Shown: piece by piece, positions 36,396-47,256 of the stretch | How positions within the stretch are numbered: the stretch's first letter is position 1 | Layout: every line of letters begins with the position of its first letter | NCBI RefSeq assembly: GCF_000931935.2 | Contig: NZ_AZAC01000010.1 | Span: 40,001 to 104,000, forward strand | Direction: 5' to 3' | DNA from: Dethiosulfatarculus sandiegensis | GTDB taxonomy: Bacteria; Desulfobacterota; Desulfarculia; Desulfarculales; Desulfarculaceae | Length of the DNA: 64,000 bases | The notes under the pieces: generated by a model | The model's input: only the letters and a program-made list of their open reading frames with translations | Told to the model about the DNA's origin: nothing | Databases searched by the model: none | Program-made: the position numbers and the translations under genes

Positions 36396-36784
36396 TAGAA
36401 CGGGCCACTTTGGGTGGGTTCTCCCAGGACCCTCTTGCGAGCTAGTTGGGAAAGAGCCTGATACATTTCTTCTGCTATTTGCCTCTGGGTCAAGAGCGCA
36501 GAATTCCTCTTGCCAATCACCACCAAGTCCAATCCTTGGGGGATCTTGTCTCCGCCCAGACGGAATGCCTCCCGCACACGGCGCTTGAAGTGGTTTCTCC
36601 CCACTGCACCGGCTACTTTGCGGGTGATGGTGATCCCCAGTCTGGTTGCAACAGAAGAATTTTCTTTCCATAGAATGACCAGGTGCCTGGAATGAAGCCT
36701 TTTGGCTTCTTTGTTCATTCTGAGAAAGTCAGGGCGCTTTTTAAGCCGTGCCCCTTTGGGAAATAGGTGTCTTTCCGGGGTCAC
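36395..36784 (-). CDS. rnpA: Ribonuclease P protein component
   Basis: Protein subunit of RNase P, which trims tRNA 5' leaders. The 129-residue basic protein has the RNR-type signature GRNHFKRRVREAFR near 62 and the N-terminal FPKGARLKKRPDF. The start is GTG at 36784, 18 bp after rpmH, the universal rpmH-rnpA order. The stop overlaps the apparent start of yidD by one base. Confidence 0.95.
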   Translation of the reverse strand: MTPERHLFPKGARLKKRPDFLRMNKEAKRLHSRHLVILWKENSSVATRLGITITRKVAGAVGRNHFKRRVREAFRLGGDKIPQGLDLVVIGKRNSALLTQRQIAEEMYQALSQLARKRVLGEPTQSGPF

Positions 36785-36802
36785 GGCTAAAACGTCCCCT
36801 GA

Positions 36803-36937
36803 TTACACGGCCAACCTGGCGCGTCCACGTGCTCTACGGCGGCGAATAACCGCTTTTCCGCTTTTGCTGCGGCTGCGGACAAGAAAGCCATGAGTTCTGC
36901 GCCTTTTGGTGTTGCTGGGCTGAAAGGTTCGCTTCAT
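36803..36937 (-). CDS. rpmH: 50S ribosomal protein L34
   Basis: A 44-residue ribosomal protein starting [18 protein letters not shown] and ending in [13 protein letters not shown], as in all L34 proteins. GGAG sits 9 nt upstream of ATG 36937. It heads the minus-strand operon rpmH-rnpA-yidD-yidC-jag-mnmE-rsmG and is divergent from mreB. Confidence 0.97.
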   Translation of the reverse strand: MKRTFQPSNTKRRRTHGFLVRSRSKSGKAVIRRRRARGRARLAV

Positions 36938-38466
<1,529 letters not shown>

Positions 38467-38616
38467 CCTTCTTTGCGGAATTCCTCTGAGGCTGGACTCA
38501 TCGCGGATCCCTTGATTTCTGTGGTGTAGCCCCTTTTTAATAGCAAATCTAAAGATTTGTTCCCGCTTTTTTGTGCCTTGTCCTATTAGTGTACGGAAAA
38601 CGGGAACATCATATGG

Positions 38617-39465
38617 TTGATTCAGGCAAAAGTGAGGTTCTGGCGCAGATTTCGCTTCTCCCTTTTGATTGCTGCCTTTCTGCTGGCTGCACTGGCATTA
38701 TATTCAGTGAACGCCGGCAGGGAACAGGCTTCTTCCTGGGGAGGAAGGTTGGTTTTGGAGGTGGTTGGTCCCTTTCAAAGGGCCGTCACCGCCGCGGGTG
38801 ACTATGTCCATGACATATGGCGCGGCTATTTTGCCTTGGTCAACGCCCAGAAGAAAAACCAGGTTCTGAAAAAAGAACTGGCCAAAATGGAGCAGGATCT
38901 GGTCAGGCTCCAGGAACTTGAACGCACCAACCGCCGCCTGCGCGGTCTTTTAGGCCTGAAAGAAGCCGCCGATTATCCAGTCGTTGCCGCCGAAGTCATA
39001 GCCCTTGATCCCACCTATCAGTTTCACACGGCAGTCATAAACAAGGGGACAGTAGACGGCATAAGCTCCCAGATGCCGGTCATTCACACCGGGGGTGTGG
39101 TGGGGCGTATAATCTGGACAAGCCGGAATTATTCCAAAGTGCTTTTACAAACCGATCCCAACGCAGGTATGGATGTGATGGTCCAGCGCAGCAGGGTCAG
39201 GGGAGTTATCGAGGGCGCGGGCTCAGACGGCATGCGCCTCAAATATGTTCAGCACAACGGTGATGTGCAGGCCGGTGACAAGATCATTTCCAGCGGAGCT
39301 GCCGGAGTCTTTCCGGCAGGCCTGTTTGTCGGGGTGGTGAATAATGTTGAAAAGATCGGCAAGGGCATGTTCCTGAATGTAGAAGTGGAACCGGCGGTCA
39401 ATTTTGATCGATTGGAAGAAGTCCTGGTGATTTTGAGAAAAAAAGAGTTTGAAGCTGATTCCTAA
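38617..39465 (+). CDS. mreC: Rod shape-determining protein MreC
   Basis: Bitopic inner-membrane protein that links MreB to PBP2. The 282-residue protein has one N-terminal transmembrane helix (about 14-32), a coiled coil (about 72-110) and the periplasmic beta domain (about 115-275). The best start is TTG 38617, as no ATG lies in a suitable place. It lies 150 bp downstream of mreB. An inverted repeat at its stop codon separates it from mreD. Confidence 0.92.
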   Translation: MIQAKVRFWRRFRFSLLIAAFLLAALALYSVNAGREQASSWGGRLVLEVVGPFQRAVTAAGDYVHDIWRGYFALVNAQKKNQVLKKELAKMEQDLVRLQELERTNRRLRGLLGLKEAADYPVVAAEVIALDPTYQFHTAVINKGTVDGISSQMPVIHTGGVVGRIIWTSRNYSKVLLQTDPNAGMDVMVQRSRVRGVIEGAGSDGMRLKYVQHNGDVQAGDKIISSGAAGVFPAGLFVGVVNNVEKIGKGMFLNVEVEPAVNFDRLEEVLVILRKKEFEADS

Positions 39466-39498
39466 AACCGCATTGACGTCTGGCCTTAATGCGGTTTT
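39464..39498 (+). terminator. Hairpin between mreC and mreD
   Basis: AAAACCGCATT and AATGCGGTTTT form an 11-bp perfect stem with a 13-nt loop, the T-run being the 3' arm. It begins at the mreC stop codon. Because mreD, mrdA and rodA follow in tight order it probably attenuates their transcription rather than ending the operon. Confidence 0.6.
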
Positions 39499-39526
39499 CA
39501 TATAAATAGCGAGGTCAAGCCTTTTG

Positions 39527-40069
39527 ATGCCGCAAAAAAGACAGAGCATGTGGCCCAGGTTTTTGGCCACTATTCTTTTGTCGTTTATTCTTTTAGTATT
39601 AAGCACCACTTTGCTTTCCTGGTGGAGCCTGGGCCCTTTGCGCTTGCAGCCGCTGTTGGTGATAGTGGTGTCCGCCGGATTCAAACTCCCTCTGATATGG
39701 GGCGGCTGCCTGGTTTTTATGCTCGGCTATGCCAGTGATTTGTTAAGCGGCGGAGTTATGGGGCTGCAAACAGTGGCCTATATGATGGCCTTTGCCGGTT
39801 GCGCCATCGCCGAAAGAAAACTGGAGATAAATTCCTGTTTTCTGGAAATGTTGGCCGTGGGTCTGAACAGCCTGGTCTATCAGGCGGTAGTTACCGGCGG
39901 GCTGATTTTGATGGACAGCCAAAGCGCACCCTTGCTTGATTCGCCGGGAATGGTCTTGGCCCAGGTTTGTCTGAGCGCCCTTACCGCACCTGTTTTCTTT
40001 GCCGTTTTAGAAGGTTTGGTCCGCTTGTTTACACGATTTTTCCCCAAGCAAAGGAGCTTGGAAGTTTGA
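39527..40069 (+). CDS. mreD: Rod shape-determining membrane protein MreD
   Basis: A 180-residue integral membrane protein with about five hydrophobic helices (LATILLSFILLVLSTTLL; LLVIVVSAGFKLPLIWGGCLV; LQTVAYMMAFAGCAI; a fourth near 110-130; VCLSALTAPVFFAVLEGLV), the MreD profile. Low sequence conservation is normal for MreD; position between mreC and mrdA makes the call safe. Its TGA overlaps the TTG start of mrdA. Confidence 0.88.
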   Translation: MPQKRQSMWPRFLATILLSFILLVLSTTLLSWWSLGPLRLQPLLVIVVSAGFKLPLIWGGCLVFMLGYASDLLSGGVMGLQTVAYMMAFAGCAIAERKLEINSCFLEMLAVGLNSLVYQAVVTGGLILMDSQSAPLLDSPGMVLAQVCLSALTAPVFFAVLEGLVRLFTRFFPKQRSLEV

Positions 40070-41982
40070 ATTTATATAAGGGAAACTCATCTGTCTGGCT
40101 GGACAACAAGGCGCGAGCAGCTGAGTCCGGACAGTCGCCCGTAACCAAGAAAATCCTTCTGGCAGGGTCCCTTTTGGTGGGCCTGGCTTTTGCCGCCTTG
40201 ATTGCCCGGCTTTGGTATATGCAGCTTCTACAAGGTGACCATTTTAGAAAATTAAGCGAAAACAACAGGGTAAGGCTTGTTGATGTGTCTCCGAGCCGAG
40301 GCCTGATCTTGGACAGCAAGGGCAGGCTGTTGGCAGACAACCGGCCCACCTTCACCTTGGCCGTAGTGCCCGAGGATGTACCTGACTGGAAACTTCTTTC
40401 CAGGCGTTTACAGGAGCTGGTGGGAATAACCACAGAGGAGATAAAAAAGGCGCGACTTGCCGCCAAGGGGCAGCCTCCCTTTAAACCCGTTCGCATTCGT
40501 TCTCATCTTGACAGGGAGCAATTGGCGATCTTGGAGACCTTTCGCTATGAGTTGGCAGGCGTCAAGGTTTTGGTCGAATACAGGAGGGCTTATTTGGCTG
40601 CCCGTGAAACCGCCCATCTGGTGGGGTATCTCGGAGAGATCAACAGCAAGGAACTTTCCCGTTATCCCAAAAGCGTATATCGGCTCGGCGATTATGTGGG
40701 GCGGTATGGTCTGGAAAGTGCTTATGAAAGGGTTTTGCACGGGAAAAGGGGCGCCCGCCAGGTTGAAGTTGACGCCATGGGCAGGGAGCTTAACCTTCTG
40801 GATAAAGTTGATGCCGCCTCGGGCCATAACCTCGTTTTGAGTATTGATCTTGATATGCAAAAGGCCGCCGCCAAGGCCCTGGGCGACGAAACGGGCGCAG
40901 TGGTGGCCATGAATCCTCAAAATGGTGAAGTCTATTGTCTTTATTCCTCTCCCACCTTTGATCAGAACAATTTCATATGGGGTATGACCAGCGGTCAATG
41001 GAAGAGCCTGGCCAACGACAAAAAACACCCCTTGAAAAATCGTGCCATCAGCGGAAATTACCCTCCCGGTTCCACCTATAAAATCGTTACTGCCGCCGCC
41101 GGACTGGAAGAGGGGGTCATAACCCCTGAGACGACCTTTTTTTGTCCGGGACAGATTCACTTTGGCCGCAGGTTTTATAAATGCTGGAAAAAAGGCGGGC
41201 ACGGCACGGTCAACCTGCAAAGGGCTCTTTCCGAATCCTGTGATGTATATTTCTACCGCTTGGGGCAGAAGCTGGGCATCGACCGCCTGGCCAAATATGC
41301 CAAGGCCTTCGGCCTGGGTAAACGCACCAATATAAGCCTGCCCCATGAATCAATCGGGCTGGTGCCGAGCACTGCCTGGAAAAAGAGGCGGTTCGGCGAA
41401 GTATGGCATGAAGGCGAGACCTTGAGTGCGGCGATTGGCCAGGGGTTCAACCTGACTACACCCTTACAGTTGGCCCGCATGGTCTCTGTTGTGGCCAATG
41501 GCGGGAGGCTGGTGACTCCCACTCTGGTAAAACGCATGGTGGTGAGCGGAAAACAAGATCCGGTTCCAGCACCCAAGGCGGTTACCACCAAGGTGAATAT
41601 CAAGCCCGAACACTTAAGGACCATACATCAGGGGCTGGTGGATGTGGTCAATTCTCCCAGGGGAACGGCCCGTAGGGTTCGCCTGCCAGGAATCACCGTT
41701 GCCGGCAAGACAGGTACGGCCCAGGTGGTTGGGCTGAAGTTTGAGCGAAGTTTTGGCAAGGAAGAAGATGTTCCCTGGAAATATCGCTCCCATGCCCTTT
41801 TTGTGTGCTATGCACCGGCTGAAAATCCAACCATTGCGGTGGCTGTTGTGGTTGAGCACGGCGGGCACGGAGGCTCTGATGCCGGTCCTGTGGCCAAAAA
41901 GGTGATGGAAGAATTTTTCGGTATTAACAAAAAAGAGACCATACAGGCTGCGGCTGGTGTTTCTGAGGTGAGCGGTGATTGA
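40066..41982 (+). CDS. mrdA: Penicillin-binding protein 2 (transpeptidase)
   Basis: Cross-links lateral peptidoglycan with RodA. From the TTG at 40066 (AAGGAG 8 nt upstream, overlapping the mreD stop) the protein has 638 residues: a transmembrane helix (about 28-50), the PBP dimer domain (about 70-250) and the transpeptidase with Ser336-Thr-Tyr-Lys339, a Ser-Cys-Asp motif near 391 and the Lys548-Thr-Gly motif. The reading frame is open upstream into mreD but those residues do not resemble PBP2. It overlaps rodA by 8 bp. Confidence 0.95.
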   Translation: MNLYKGNSSVWLDNKARAAESGQSPVTKKILLAGSLLVGLAFAALIARLWYMQLLQGDHFRKLSENNRVRLVDVSPSRGLILDSKGRLLADNRPTFTLAVVPEDVPDWKLLSRRLQELVGITTEEIKKARLAAKGQPPFKPVRIRSHLDREQLAILETFRYELAGVKVLVEYRRAYLAARETAHLVGYLGEINSKELSRYPKSVYRLGDYVGRYGLESAYERVLHGKRGARQVEVDAMGRELNLLDKVDAASGHNLVLSIDLDMQKAAAKALGDETGAVVAMNPQNGEVYCLYSSPTFDQNNFIWGMTSGQWKSLANDKKHPLKNRAISGNYPPGSTYKIVTAAAGLEEGVITPETTFFCPGQIHFGRRFYKCWKKGGHGTVNLQRALSESCDVYFYRLGQKLGIDRLAKYAKAFGLGKRTNISLPHESIGLVPSTAWKKRRFGEVWHEGETLSAAIGQGFNLTTPLQLARMVSVVANGGRLVTPTLVKRMVVSGKQDPVPAPKAVTTKVNIKPEHLRTIHQGLVDVVNSPRGTARRVRLPGITVAGKTGTAQVVGLKFERSFGKEEDVPWKYRSHALFVCYAPAENPTIAVAVVVEHGGHGGSDAGPVAKKVMEEFFGINKKETIQAAAGVSEVSGD

Positions 41983-43084
41983 CAGGAGGCTTATAACCGA
42001 TTTCGATTGGGTGCTTTTGGCGCTTTTGTTCTTATTGGCCGGGGTGGGCGCGGTGAATTTGTACAGCGCGGCCAGTTCCTTTCCCCAGCACGGCACCCCT
42101 GTGTATTTGAAACAGATATATTGGTTTGGCCTGGGGCTTTTCGCCATGCTTTTTTTTGCGGTGATCAGCTACCATCGGCTGGCCAGCCTGAGTTACATAT
42201 TTTATGGATTGGTGGTGCTTGCCCTCTTGGCGGTGTTGATCTGGGGGAGGGTGATAGGCGGGTCACAGAGATGGATATTTATCGGGCCCATGCCGATTCA
42301 GCCCTCGGAATTAGCCAGAATGGCTGTGGTGTTGATTCTTTCTCAATATTTCCATAGAAACGACAAGGGAAAACCGTTGAAGCTTAGAGAGCTGGTGATC
42401 CCTTTTGGCCTCATAGCCATTCCCGCCTTTCTGATCCTTAAGGAGCCTGACCTGGGAACAGCCTTGCTGGTTCTGATTGTGGGAACCAGCGTGATTCTGG
42501 CCAACGGGGTGAAACTAACCTCGCTTGGTTTGGCCGCCGGCGGCATCCTGGCCATATTGCCGGTGGCCTGGAGATTTTTAAAGGATTATCAGAAAAGACG
42601 TATTTTCAGCTTCCTCGATCCTGATTCCGACCCCCTTGGCGCTTCATATCACCTGATTCAGTCAAAAATAGCCGTGGGATCGGGTCAGTTTTGGGGAAAA
42701 GGCTATGCAGCAGGCACCCAAAGCCAGTTGCATTTTCTTCCGGAACAGCATACGGATTTTGCCTTCAGCGTATTGGCGGAAGAATGGGGCTTTGTCGGCT
42801 CGGTCATTGTCCTGTTGCTTTTAGCTCTGGTTATTTACCGTGGGCTGATGCACGCAGGCAGGGCCAAGGATAAGTTGGGTATGCTGATGGTTGTCGGAGC
42901 GGTGGCCTGTTTCTTCTGGCCGGCGATTATCAATATAGGCATGGTGTTGGGCCTTTTCCCGGTGGTGGGCATACCCTTGCCCTTCATATCCTACGGAGGC
43001 TCGAACCTGGTATCCACCATGGCTGTTTTAGGGTTGATTCAAGGGGTGTGCATGCGCAGATTTGTATTTCATCCGCGTCCTTGA
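41975..43084 (+). CDS. rodA: Peptidoglycan glycosyltransferase RodA
   Basis: SEDS-family polymerase that makes glycan strands for elongation. The 369-residue protein starts at a GTG overlapping mrdA and has about ten membrane helices. Family motifs: GGSQRWI near 90, QPSELARMAVVL near 109, KEPDLGTALL near 150, and the C-terminal GIPLPFISYGGSNL near 337. Partner of PBP2 encoded just upstream. Confidence 0.96.
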   Translation: MIDRRLITDFDWVLLALLFLLAGVGAVNLYSAASSFPQHGTPVYLKQIYWFGLGLFAMLFFAVISYHRLASLSYIFYGLVVLALLAVLIWGRVIGGSQRWIFIGPMPIQPSELARMAVVLILSQYFHRNDKGKPLKLRELVIPFGLIAIPAFLILKEPDLGTALLVLIVGTSVILANGVKLTSLGLAAGGILAILPVAWRFLKDYQKRRIFSFLDPDSDPLGASYHLIQSKIAVGSGQFWGKGYAAGTQSQLHFLPEQHTDFAFSVLAEEWGFVGSVIVLLLLALVIYRGLMHAGRAKDKLGMLMVVGAVACFFWPAIINIGMVLGLFPVVGIPLPFISYGGSNLVSTMAVLGLIQGVCMRRFVFHPRP

Positions 43085-43367
43085 TTGATGTCGCCTTTCA
43101 TTTTGTATAAAGTATTCCCTGGTGGATTTAGTCTATATTGAGTTATATATTGAGTTGAATACTAGGTGCGAGCGTACATACCAGTCCTTTTCAGGTGGTG
43201 GTTGCGTGCGCTTAATCAGGGAAAAGGCTCTTAAACGCCCAGCAATAGTATATTTTAGATAATTACAATTCCGGCTTGTGTATTGCTTGCGTAAAGAACT
43301 TTTCCTGTTAGCATCCACTTGTGGCGGAAAACTTATGGATCGTATGCGAACGGTCTGGAGGAGTGAG

Positions 43368-43757
43368 GTGGCTAAACGCCGCAAAGATCAAGACGTGAAT
43401 GTGTTTTTGGGAAGTGACAGCTCCTTGGAGGGGCTCTTGACTTTTACGGGCGAAGCCCGGCTGGATGGCGCCTTTAAAGGTCAGATCAAGGGCACCGGCA
43501 GGCTTTGGATCGGACCCACGGCCAAAATAGAGGCCAATGTGGAAGCTGCCCAGGTCATTATCAGCGGTGAGCTCATTGGAGACATTAACGCCACCGACCG
43601 TATTGAACTGACAGTGCCCGGTAAGCTCAAGGGTAATATTAGCGCGCCCTTAGTAGTGATGGACGAAGGCGTCAACTTTGAAGGACACTGCTCCATGGCT
43701 TCCGGCGAGGTGTTGGAAGAGGCCAAAAAGGTCACTCTTCTGGCTGCCGGAAAATAA
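43368..43757 (+). CDS. Bactofilin
   Basis: A polymer-forming cytoskeletal protein of the bactofilin (DUF583) family, 129 residues from a GTG at 43368 with GGAGGAGTGAG upstream; an ATG 11 codons earlier is possible. The core is a right-handed beta-helix built of short repeats (FTGEARLDGAFKGQIKG, LWIGPTAKIEANVEA, VIISGELIGDINATDRI, LTVPGKLKGNIS). Bactofilins recruit cell-wall enzymes or chromosome-segregation proteins; lying after the mre operon, a role in shape is likely. Confidence 0.88.
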   Translation: MAKRRKDQDVNVFLGSDSSLEGLLTFTGEARLDGAFKGQIKGTGRLWIGPTAKIEANVEAAQVIISGELIGDINATDRIELTVPGKLKGNISAPLVVMDEGVNFEGHCSMASGEVLEEAKKVTLLAAGK

Positions 43758-44181
43758 GCTCTGCCCGGATTGGGACTCTTTTTATTGGGGGCTTTCTCAG
43801 TTGTCCCTGATTTACTGGAAGCCCCCAACAATTCGCTATGATTTGTGAAATCATGCTCAATGACGTGTAACCATATGGTAATTTGCGGACATGTCGTCGG
43901 GTTAGCACAAAAAAAACTTTGACAGGTATGTAAAAAATATTGTAGAAGTGCGCATCCTGTCCGAAAAATCACAAGCTCGATTTTTTATCGTGCTGACTGG
44001 ACAAATTGCTGCTCAGCCGATAATGAGCATAATGAATCTGGCAGGTCCGGTTGGATGCGGCTCTTGTGTCCAATCAAAGATATTGTTTTATAAGTAAAAC
44101 AGAGCTCGCATCGCTTAGCGGTTCTGGTGTTCATATTCTTCGTGGCTAATCCAACTAGGCGCTTTTCGAGGAGCTGTCTAT
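43758..44181. other. Intergenic region before the ATP synthase operon
   Basis: A stem (GGGGGCTTTC and GGAAGCCCCC, 43786-43830) follows the bactofilin gene, without a T-tract. A candidate promoter lies at 43919-43947. The 230 nt from there to the first atp gene show no reading frame and would be a long leader. Confidence 0.5.
43919..43947 (+). promoter_or_regulatory. Candidate promoter of the atp operon
   Basis: A perfect TTGACA (43919-43924) with a weak -10 (TGTAGA or GTAGAA at 43941-43947) after 16-17 nt. No better pair is seen before atpF'. Confidence 0.4.
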
Positions 44182-44619
44182 ATGGTCAGCATTGATGTTG
44201 ATTTATTTGTGGTTTTGGTCCAGGTGGGGATTTTCCTCTTTCTCCTGGTTGCGTTAAACTTTCTTCTCTACAAGCCCATACGCGGTATCCTGCGCACCAG
44301 GGCCGAAAAAGTGGCCCAACTGAATGGGGATATAAAGACCAATTCAGAGGGCGTGACCGCCAAGAATGAGGAGATGGAAACGGAACTGGCCAAGGCCAGG
44401 AAAGCCGGGGCCGAGGTCAAGGACGAACACCGGGCCGAGGGCCGGGCCGAAGAGCAGAAGATCATAGACATGGCCACCGCCGAGATGGAAAAGGCGGTTC
44501 AGGAGGTTCGTTCCCAGATCGCAGAGGATATCGGCAAGGCCAGGGAAGACTTGCGAAGCCAGGTTAAATCCTTTGGAACCGATTTGGCTGAAAAGCTACT
44601 TGGAAGGAGCATCCAGTGA
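44182..44619 (+). CDS. atpF': ATP synthase subunit b'
   Basis: Second, divergent peripheral-stalk subunit. The 145-residue protein has one N-terminal membrane helix (about 8-28: LFVVLVQVGIFLFLLVALNFLLY) and a long charged helix. Together with the following AtpF it would form a b-b' heterodimer, an arrangement found in Desulfobacterota, cyanobacteria and photosynthetic bacteria. It overlaps atpF by 4 bp. Confidence 0.9.
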   Translation: MVSIDVDLFVVLVQVGIFLFLLVALNFLLYKPIRGILRTRAEKVAQLNGDIKTNSEGVTAKNEEMETELAKARKAGAEVKDEHRAEGRAEEQKIIDMATAEMEKAVQEVRSQIAEDIGKAREDLRSQVKSFGTDLAEKLLGRSIQ

Positions 44620-45182
44620 TGAGAGGCCGACTTACTCTGCTTTTTAGCTTGGCTATGTTGGCCGCGCCCGGTGTGGCGCTGGCTTCCGGCGGCGGTGACG
44701 CCATGATGATGGATTTTGTCTACCGAATTATGAACTTTGCCGTTTTGGCCGGAGTTTTGTTTTTTGTGTTGAAAAAACCCTTGAAAAACGGTCTGGCTGG
44801 TAGGGCTCAGTCTATCAAAGACGAGTTGGAAGAGCTTGAAGCCAAACGGGAGCGGGCCGAGCGCGACTACGCACTCATGGAGCAGCGCCTGAAGGATGCC
44901 GAGTCGGAGAGGGAATCCATCCTGGAAGAGTACCGTGAGCAAGGCGTCAAGGAAAAAGCCCGCATCATCGAAGATGCTCACCTTTTGTCCGAGCGGATTA
45001 AAAGCCAGGCCCAGTTTACCATTGAGCAGGAAACCAAGCAGGCCAAGGCCGAGTTGAGAAGAGAGATAGCGGATCTCTCCGCGGCCCTGGCTGAAGATTT
45101 GGTTAAAGAAAATATAACCGCTGACGACCAGAAACACCTGGTTAAGGATTATCTGGCCAAGGTGGGGCAGGAGGTACAGTGA
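44616..45182 (+). CDS. atpF: ATP synthase subunit b
   Basis: Peripheral-stalk subunit of 188 residues. The N-terminus looks like a cleavable signal peptide (LTLLFSLAMLAAPGVALASG) followed by the true membrane helix (about 30-50) and a long coiled coil; this double-hydrophobic start is seen in other deltaproteobacterial AtpF proteins. ATGA overlaps with the neighbours on both sides show tight coupling. Confidence 0.93.
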   Translation: MMRGRLTLLFSLAMLAAPGVALASGGGDAMMMDFVYRIMNFAVLAGVLFFVLKKPLKNGLAGRAQSIKDELEELEAKRERAERDYALMEQRLKDAESERESILEEYREQGVKEKARIIEDAHLLSERIKSQAQFTIEQETKQAKAELRREIADLSAALAEDLVKENITADDQKHLVKDYLAKVGQEVQ

Positions 45183-45730
45183 CCAGCCAGATCGTTGCAA
45201 AACGCTACGCCAAGGCCTTGTTGGAGATCGGCCGGGAAGACGGTCTGATGGAGCAGTATGGTCGCGAATTGGTTGAAATGGCTGCTCTGTTGACCGATAC
45301 GGCGGATTTGATGCCGGTCTTGGCTAATCCGGTTTTTGAACTGGAAAGCCGGAAGGCAATTTTGGAAACAATTGTAGAGAAAATGGGGTTGAGCCCCATT
45401 GTGGCCAACTTCTTTAAACTTCTGCTGGATCGGAGACGCATCACCGCGGCTGCGGATATCAGTCTAGTTTACGCAGGACTTTTGGATGAAGCCAAGGGTA
45501 TAACCCGCGCGGAAGTCTCATCAGCGGCGCCTTTAAGCGATGACGAGGTATCCGGTATCTCGGAAGTGCTTAGACAGGTGGCGGGCCAGGAAGTACAGGT
45601 CGAGGTGAAGGAGGATCCCAGCCTGATCGGTGGCGTAATTGCCAGGATCGGGGATCTGGTGCTGGATGGCAGCGTCAAGTCTCAACTTCAGAGCTTGAGG
45701 GAATCTCTAAGAAGGGGTGAATACGCCTAA
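45179..45730 (+). CDS. atpH: ATP synthase subunit delta
   Basis: Connects the top of F1 to the b stalk. The 183-residue protein begins at a GTG overlapping atpF and shows the OSCP pattern: [13 protein letters not shown] at the N-terminus and the C-terminal [22 protein letters not shown]. It overlaps atpA by one base. Confidence 0.95.
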   Translation: MTSQIVAKRYAKALLEIGREDGLMEQYGRELVEMAALLTDTADLMPVLANPVFELESRKAILETIVEKMGLSPIVANFFKLLLDRRRITAAADISLVYAGLLDEAKGITRAEVSSAAPLSDDEVSGISEVLRQVAGQEVQVEVKEDPSLIGGVIARIGDLVLDGSVKSQLQSLRESLRRGEYA

Positions 45731-47244
45731 TGCAGATCAGAGCTGAAGAAATAAGCCAGGTTATCCGGGAGCAGATTAAAGACTACGATAAAAAGGTCGA
45801 GGTCTCTGAGACCGGTACCGTGCTCTCGGTGGGTGACGGCATTGCCCGCATCCATGGTGTTGAGAAGGCCATGGCCGGTGAGCTGCTGGAGTTTCCCGGC
45901 GGCATTCTGGGAATGGTTCTCAACCTTGAAGAAGACAACGTAGGCGTCGCCGTTATGGGTGAGGTCGAGCACATCAAGGAAGGCGACCCGGTTAAACGAA
46001 CCGGCCGCATCGCCGACCTTCCGGTGGGCGACGCCGTAATGGGCAGGGTCATCGACCCTGTGGGCAACCCGCTCGACGGCAAGGGGCCCATTGAGTCCGA
46101 GCACCGCCGCCGCATCGAGATGGTGGCCCCGGGCGTTATCGCCCGTAAATCGGTGCACGAACCGCTCTATACCGGCCTCAAAGCCATTGACGCCATGACC
46201 CCTGTGGGCCGCGGGCAGCGCGAGCTCGTGATCGGCGACCGCCAGATCGGCAAGACTGCTGTTTTGGTTGACGCCATCATCGCCCAAAAGAGTCAGGATG
46301 TGAAATGCATCTACGTGGCTGTGGGGCAGAAAAAATCCACCGTGGCTCAGGTTATTGACACCTTGACCCGCCACGGCGCCATGGATTACACCTGTGTGGT
46401 CAGCGCCTGCGCCTCAGACCCGGCCACCCTGCAGTACATCGCCCCCTATTCGGGCTGCTCAATTGGTGAATATTATAGGGACAGCGGCGGTCATGCGCTC
46501 ATCTGCTACGATGACTTGAGCAAGCAGGCCGTGGCCTATCGTCAGATTTCCCTGCTGCTCCGCCGTCCACCGGGGCGTGAGGCTTTCCCGGGCGACATTT
46601 TCTACAACCATTCCAGGTTGCTTGAGAGGGCGGCTAAACTGAGCGACGAGTTGGGAGCCGGTTCCCTGACCGCTCTTCCGGTCATCGAGACCCAGGCCGG
46701 TGACGTTTCGGCCTACATTCCCACCAACGTGATTTCCATCACCGACGGTCAGATCTATCTGGAGCCTTCCCTGTTCTTCAGCGGCATCCGCCCGGCCATT
46801 AACGTGGGTCTGTCGGTCAGCCGTGTGGGTGGTTCCGCCCAGGTCAAGGCCATGCGCCAGGTTGCCGGCACCCTGCGTCTGCAGCTGGCCCAGTACCGTG
46901 AACTCGAGGCCTTTGCCCAGTTTGGATCCGACCTTGACAAATCAACCCAGCAGCAGCTTAACCGCGGCCGCAGGATGGTGGAAATTTTAAAGCAGCCCCA
47001 GTATCAGCCGTTGCCCATGCACAAACAGGTGACCATTCTGTTTGCGGCTTCCAACGGCTTCCTGGATAAATACCCGGTCGAATCCCTGGCTGACTATGAA
47101 AAGCAGGTTTACGACTTCTTTGAATCCAGTCACGAGGAAATCTTCAATGAGTTGGCAGAGAAGAAGATTTTCGATGACGACCTCACAGCCAAGATGAAGA
47201 AGGCGCTGGAAGAGTTCGACGGTATTTTCCAGCCCGCAGAATAA
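45730..47244 (+). CDS. atpA: ATP synthase subunit alpha
   Basis: Non-catalytic nucleotide-binding subunit of F1, 504 residues. Walker A is GDRQIGKTA near 170, and the family motif [17 protein letters not shown] lies near 357. Full length and canonical. Confidence 0.98.
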   Translation: MQIRAEEISQVIREQIKDYDKKVEVSETGTVLSVGDGIARIHGVEKAMAGELLEFPGGILGMVLNLEEDNVGVAVMGEVEHIKEGDPVKRTGRIADLPVGDAVMGRVIDPVGNPLDGKGPIESEHRRRIEMVAPGVIARKSVHEPLYTGLKAIDAMTPVGRGQRELVIGDRQIGKTAVLVDAIIAQKSQDVKCIYVAVGQKKSTVAQVIDTLTRHGAMDYTCVVSACASDPATLQYIAPYSGCSIGEYYRDSGGHALICYDDLSKQAVAYRQISLLLRRPPGREAFPGDIFYNHSRLLERAAKLSDELGAGSLTALPVIETQAGDVSAYIPTNVISITDGQIYLEPSLFFSGIRPAINVGLSVSRVGGSAQVKAMRQVAGTLRLQLAQYRELEAFAQFGSDLDKSTQQQLNRGRRMVEILKQPQYQPLPMHKQVTILFAASNGFLDKYPVESLADYEKQVYDFFESSHEEIFNELAEKKIFDDDLTAKMKKALEEFDGIFQPAE

Positions 47245-47256
47245 AGAGGGGTCGTT

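Noticed and set aside
36402..36671. 90-residue N-terminal extension of YidD from an upstream ATG
   Set aside because: These codons lie inside rnpA in another frame and do not resemble YidD; the family starts at the position of the ATA.
39967..40065. 33-residue N-terminal extension of PBP2
   Set aside because: It overlaps mreD and lacks family similarity; the TTG at 40066 has a good ribosome-binding site and the usual stop-start overlap.
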